Source of the DNA: Mycobacterium sp. 852002-50816_SCH5313054-b
GTDB lineage: Bacteria > Actinomycetota > Actinomycetes > Mycobacteriales > Mycobacteriaceae
Length of the DNA stretch: 64,000 nucleotides
Assembly: GCF_001667185.1 (NCBI RefSeq)
Contig: NZ_LZIC01000031.1
Span: 21,743-85,742 of the forward strand
Reading direction: 5' to 3'
A model generated the notes under the pieces. That model was not told the DNA's origin. It ran no database searches and saw only the letters and a list, made by a program, of their open reading frames with translations. The position numbers and the translations under genes were made by a program. This document shows, in pieces, positions 61,004 through 64,000 of this stretch (its first letter is position 1; every line of letters begins with the position of its first letter).

Positions 61004-63130
61004 GTGGCGTCGACACCGACGAAAACCCATTGCCCGTATTGCTCGTTGCAATGCGGGATCACCCTCGACGCGTCCGGGGGACCGTCGAAGCCGCCGGTGC
61101 TCGCACCACAGGGCGACTTTCCGACTAATCGCGGCGGACTGTGCGCGAAGGGCTGGACTGCGGCCGAGCTGCTCGGGCATCCGGAACGGCTGACTCGGCC
61201 GCTCGTTCGCGACGGGCGTGGTAAGCCACTACGCCAGGCAACCTGGAATGAGGCGCTGGAACGGATAGTCGCGGCCATCAGGGAGACGCAGCGGGATTAC
61301 GGCCTGGACGCGGTCGGATGTTTCGGCGGCGGGGGCCTGACTAACGAAAAGGCCTACCAGTTCGGCAAGTTCGCGCGCGTCGCGCTGCGCACCTCGGCGA
61401 TCGATTACAACGGCCGGTTTTGCATGTCCTCGGCGGCCGCGGCGTCGAACCGCTCGTTCGGCATCGATCGTGGGTTGCCGTTTCCGCTCGCGGATATCGC
61501 ACGGGCCGATGTCATCCTTCTCGTCGGTGGTAACCCCGCCGAAACGATGCCCCCGGCGATGCAGTATTTCGACGCGGGCCGCGCCCGAGGCGCCAAGCAC
61601 ATCGTCGTCGACCCGCGTCGCACCGCCACCGCCAGTCGCGCCGACCTTCACCTGCAGCCCGTCCCCGGAACCGACCTGGCGCTGGCCAACGGCATGCTCA
61701 ATGTCATTGCCCGCGAGGGGCTTATCGCTCGCGAATACGTCGCGGAGCGGACCACTGGATTCGAGGCGGTGCGCCGCTCGGTGCGGCTGTACTGGCCCGA
61801 TCGGGCGGAGCGGATCACCGGTGTGCCCGAGAACGACATCGTGGTCGCGGCGCGGACGCTGGCCGCGGCCGATCGGGCGATGATCCTGACCGCCCGCGGC
61901 GCCGAGCAACACAGCTCGGGCACCGACACGGCGCAGGCCTTCATCAATCTTGCCCTGGCGTTGGGATTGCCGGGCCGGCCGTATAGCGGATTCGCGACGA
62001 TCACGGGTCAGGGCAACGGGCAGGGCGGGCGCGAGCACGGGCAAAAATGCGACCAGCTGCCCGGCTACCGCCGGCTCGACGACCCCGTCGCGCGCGCCCA
62101 CGTCGCGCGGGTTTGGGGCGTCAACCCGGCCGATCTGCCATCGTCCGGGCAGTCGGCATACGAGATGCTCAGCGGCATCGGCGCGCCCGGCGGGGTGCGC
62201 GCACTGTGGGTGATGGCCTCCAACATCGTTGTCTCGGCGCCGAATTCGCTGCATGTGGCCGAAAAGCTGGCCGACCTCGACTTCCTGGTGGTGTCCGACA
62301 TCTTCCTGTCCGAGACCGCGGCGCTGGCCGATGTGGTGCTACCCACCGCCCAGTGGGCCGAAGAGTCGGGAACCATGACCAACCTGGAAGGCCGGGTGAT
62401 CTTGCGGCGGGCGGCCCTAGCGCCGCCGGATGAGGTTCGCAGCGACCTTGACGTGATGGCCGACCTGGCGAAGCGCCTGGGGGTGCATGGGTTCTCGGCC
62501 GACCCGCAGGAGGTATTCGGGGAACTGGGCCGTGCCAGCCAGGGCGGGAAGGCCGACTACCGGGGGATCAGCTACGAACGCATCACCACCGACGACGGCG
62601 TGTTCTGGCCGTGCCCGTCGGCCGGGTACCCCGACACCCCGCGACTGTTCGCCGAGGACTTCCCGACGCCCGACCGCCGAGCCCACTTCCATCCCGTTGA
62701 GCAACGCGCCGCCGCGGAAGTCCCGGATGACGAATTCCCGTACTACCTCACCACCGGGCGCGTGTTGAGTCAGTACCAATCCGGGACTCAAACGCGCAGG
62801 GTCGCAAAGCTTGCCGAGGCGGCGCCCGAGCCCGTGGTCGAGCTTCACCCGACATTGGGCAGACGATATGGCATCGTCAGCGGCGGCAAGGTTCGGCTGA
62901 AGACTCGCCGGGGCGAGGTCGTGATGACGGCGCGGATCAACGACGGCATCCGCCCGGACACCGTGTTCGCCCCGTTCCACTGGGGCGGCGCGGCGAGCAT
63001 CAACCGGCTGACCAATCCTGTCCTGGACCCGCATTCGCGGATGCCATCGTTCAAAGTCTGCGCGGTCTCGGTGTCCAACGCCGCGGCCCGCACCGAGGAA
63101 GCCGATGCACCGGAAGGAGATGAGACATGA
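61004..63130 (+). CDS. narB: Assimilatory nitrate reductase, molybdopterin catalytic subunit
   Basis: This 708-residue enzyme of the NarB/NasA type has an N-terminal [4Fe-4S] site C10-x2-C13-x3-C17-x29-C47. The molybdenum ligand Cys140 is in NGRFCMSS, equivalent to the NapA/NarB NARxCMAS motif. MGD-binding segments GNGQGGREHGQKCDQLPGYR (typical of nitrate reductases) and a C-terminal MGD domain ending FHWGGAASINRLTN follow. No Tat signal is present, so it is cytosolic and assimilatory. It would reduce nitrate to nitrite. The GTG start at 61004 is directly before MASTPTKTHCPYC. Its stop overlaps the small gene that follows (ATGA). Confidence 0.87.
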   Translation: MASTPTKTHCPYCSLQCGITLDASGGPSKPPVLAPQGDFPTNRGGLCAKGWTAAELLGHPERLTRPLVRDGRGKPLRQATWNEALERIVAAIRETQRDYGLDAVGCFGGGGLTNEKAYQFGKFARVALRTSAIDYNGRFCMSSAAAASNRSFGIDRGLPFPLADIARADVILLVGGNPAETMPPAMQYFDAGRARGAKHIVVDPRRTATASRADLHLQPVPGTDLALANGMLNVIAREGLIAREYVAERTTGFEAVRRSVRLYWPDRAERITGVPENDIVVAARTLAAADRAMILTARGAEQHSSGTDTAQAFINLALALGLPGRPYSGFATITGQGNGQGGREHGQKCDQLPGYRRLDDPVARAHVARVWGVNPADLPSSGQSAYEMLSGIGAPGGVRALWVMASNIVVSAPNSLHVAEKLADLDFLVVSDIFLSETAALADVVLPTAQWAEESGTMTNLEGRVILRRAALAPPDEVRSDLDVMADLAKRLGVHGFSADPQEVFGELGRASQGGKADYRGISYERITTDDGVFWPCPSAGYPDTPRLFAEDFPTPDRRAHFHPVEQRAAAEVPDDEFPYYLTTGRVLSQYQSGTQTRRVAKLAEAAPEPVVELHPTLGRRYGIVSGGKVRLKTRRGEVVMTARINDGIRPDTVFAPFHWGGAASINRLTNPVLDPHSRMPSFKVCAVSVSNAAARTEEADAPEGDET

Positions 63131-63480
63131 GTGATGGCAGCACCCCTAGGTTCCTGCAGGGAGCGTTCAACTTCGACGGCAAGGGGTACGAGTCGCCGTC
63201 CTTGCTGGACGCGTCCCTGCGGTATGTCGTGCCGGCCGGGGCGATCACCCAGCCGGTGTATTTCCGCGGTGGCAACAGCACCGACGAGCTGGTCACCGTT
63301 GTGCTGATGCGCGACGGTGCCCCGATGCGGTACTTCCCCATCGGGGCGAAAGACGCCGTGCACGTGCCACTTCGGGTCGTCGAAGACCTGATCGTCGACA
63401 CCGTCGTCGAGGTGTTTGTCGCCGCGCCCGACGGGCTCAGCGGCACCGTCTTCGTCGACATCGGGTTCGTCGAAATCTAG
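63127..63480 (+). CDS. Small protein of the nitrate reductase operon, unknown function
   Basis: This 117-residue protein is overlapped by narB (ATGA) and lies 18 nt before a flavoprotein gene, so it belongs to that operon. The sequence is soluble, without Cys or His clusters or membrane helices. It is rich in beta-type segments (ASLRYVVPAGAITQPVYFRG, then ELVTVVLMRDG and VVEVFVAAPDGLSGTVFVDIGFVEI). I recognise no domain. It could be an assembly or stability factor for NarB; this rests on context only. Confidence 0.75.
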   Translation: MSDGSTPRFLQGAFNFDGKGYESPSLLDASLRYVVPAGAITQPVYFRGGNSTDELVTVVLMRDGAPMRYFPIGAKDAVHVPLRVVEDLIVDTVVEVFVAAPDGLSGTVFVDIGFVEI

Positions 63481-63498
63481 GGCACATCAAGGGTATTC

Positions 63499-64000
63499 AT
63501 GACTACATTGGCACAACCGGAGACCAACGGACACGGCCCGGCCGCCCTGGCCAGCCTGGTAGTGGTCGGCAACGGCATGGCGGGCGCGCGGGCGCTGGAA
63601 GAGATCCTCGCCCGCGGCGGCGGAGAGCAATTCGCCATCACGGTCTTCGGAGACGAACCCTACGGGAACTACAACCGGATCCTGCTGTCGAACGTGTTGG
63701 CCGGCTCGGATGACGCCGCGGAGATCTACCTCAATCCGCTGGACTGGTACGCCGAGAACGGCATCGACTTGCGCGCCGGGGTGCGGGTGGTGCGCATCGA
63801 TCCCTTCGCGCACCTGGTGCACGCCGACGACGGCACGACCATCCGCTACGACAAGCTGCTTCTGGCCACCGGCAGCCGGGCGTTCTTTCCCCCGGTCGAC
63901 GGCATCTGGCAGGACACCAGGACGCTGGCGCCGGGCGTGTTCGGGTTCCGAACCATCGACGATTGCCGGGCGATGATCCGGTTCGCCGAAGGGCGAACCC
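63499..64000 (+). CDS. FAD/NAD(P)-dependent oxidoreductase, NirB N-terminal type (truncated by window end)
   Basis: The first 167 codons are visible; the gene runs out of the window. The FAD-binding motif VVVGNGMAGARALEEIL is at about residues 20-37, followed by FGDEPYGNYNRILLSNVLAG, which is diagnostic of NirB/NasB-type nitrite reductases, nitrate reductase electron-transfer flavoproteins and rubredoxin reductases. KLLLATGSRAFFPPVDG follows. In this context it may pass electrons from NAD(P)H to NarB or be the nitrite reductase large subunit; the missing 3' part decides. ATG 63499 is the start, with AAGGG upstream. Confidence 0.8.
   Translation, partial: MTTLAQPETNGHGPAALASLVVVGNGMAGARALEEILARGGGEQFAITVFGDEPYGNYNRILLSNVLAGSDDAAEIYLNPLDWYAENGIDLRAGVRVVRIDPFAHLVHADDGTTIRYDKLLLATGSRAFFPPVDGIWQDTRTLAPGVFGFRTIDDCRAMIRFAEGRT

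Overview
The window is GC-rich actinobacterial DNA from a slow-growing Mycobacterium. Gene after gene, in order and orientation, it follows the M. tuberculosis H37Rv segment running roughly from Rv0172 to Rv0217c (mce1 tail, lprO, sigG, bglS, ilvD, ricR, zmp1, mmpL11, mmpL3, pckA, fadD4, fadE3, lipW). Departures from H37Rv include extra genes, no Rv0193c-Rv0195 between the L,D-transpeptidase and the TetR gene, and a nitrate-reductase gene at the end. These fit a non-tuberculous species such as one of the M. avium complex, but the species is an inference from memory of the families. No tRNA, rRNA, CRISPR array, insertion sequence or prophage was seen.

Layout. 1-5.9 kb: end of the mce1 fatty-acid import operon (mce1D tail, mce1E, mce1F, mam1A-D), all overlapping or nearly so. 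5.9-9.9 kb: a DUF1275 membrane protein, then lprO, a Pip/YhgE-like membrane protein and a pirin on the minus strand. 9.9-15 kb: a block absent from H37Rv at this place, made of two regulator/enzyme pairs (IclR with a DapB-fold dehydrogenase, TetR with an SDR), each with palindromes in the divergent gap, and an alpha/beta hydrolase overlapping sigG. 16-20.4 kb: monoacylglycerol lipase, a tandem 52-bp MIRU-like repeat, and an overlapping trio ending in bglS. 20.4-25 kb: a copper island, with metallothionein mymT and the copper regulator ricR each preceded by the same perfect 17-bp palindrome, around an O-methyltransferase, a nitronate monooxygenase, an SPW membrane protein and ilvD. 25-32.3 kb: MFS pump, L,D-transpeptidase with a strong terminator, TetR plus molybdopterin oxidoreductase, zinc protease Zmp1.

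32.4-45.1 kb is an envelope transport region: omamA-omamB (orphan Mce-associated proteins that serve the Mce complexes), mmpL11 with an overlapping HTH gene, the secreted haem-binding protein, a flippase-like protein, an AI-2E family protein, and mmpL3 downstream of trmB and a NYN-domain gene. 45.3-47.9 kb holds two overlapping genes for GTPase-like proteins with degraded P-loops, the second carrying a membrane hairpin. Then come pckA, a SoxR-type regulator with its operator and an SDR/QueA-like pair (48-52 kb), an acyl-CoA metabolism group (fadD4, crotonase, dispanin-like protein, fadE3, double-hotdog hydratase, CaiB-like protein, amidohydrolase, lipW; 52-60.8 kb), and the start of an apparent nitrate assimilation operon (narB, a small unknown protein, a truncated NirB-like flavoprotein).

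Together the window joins lipid import (Mce1, OmamAB), lipid export (MmpL3, MmpL11), acyl-lipid breakdown, copper defence and several small regulator/enzyme pairs. Coding density is very high: most co-directional neighbours overlap by ATGA or GTGA, and five tail-to-tail pairs share stop codons in a single tetranucleotide.
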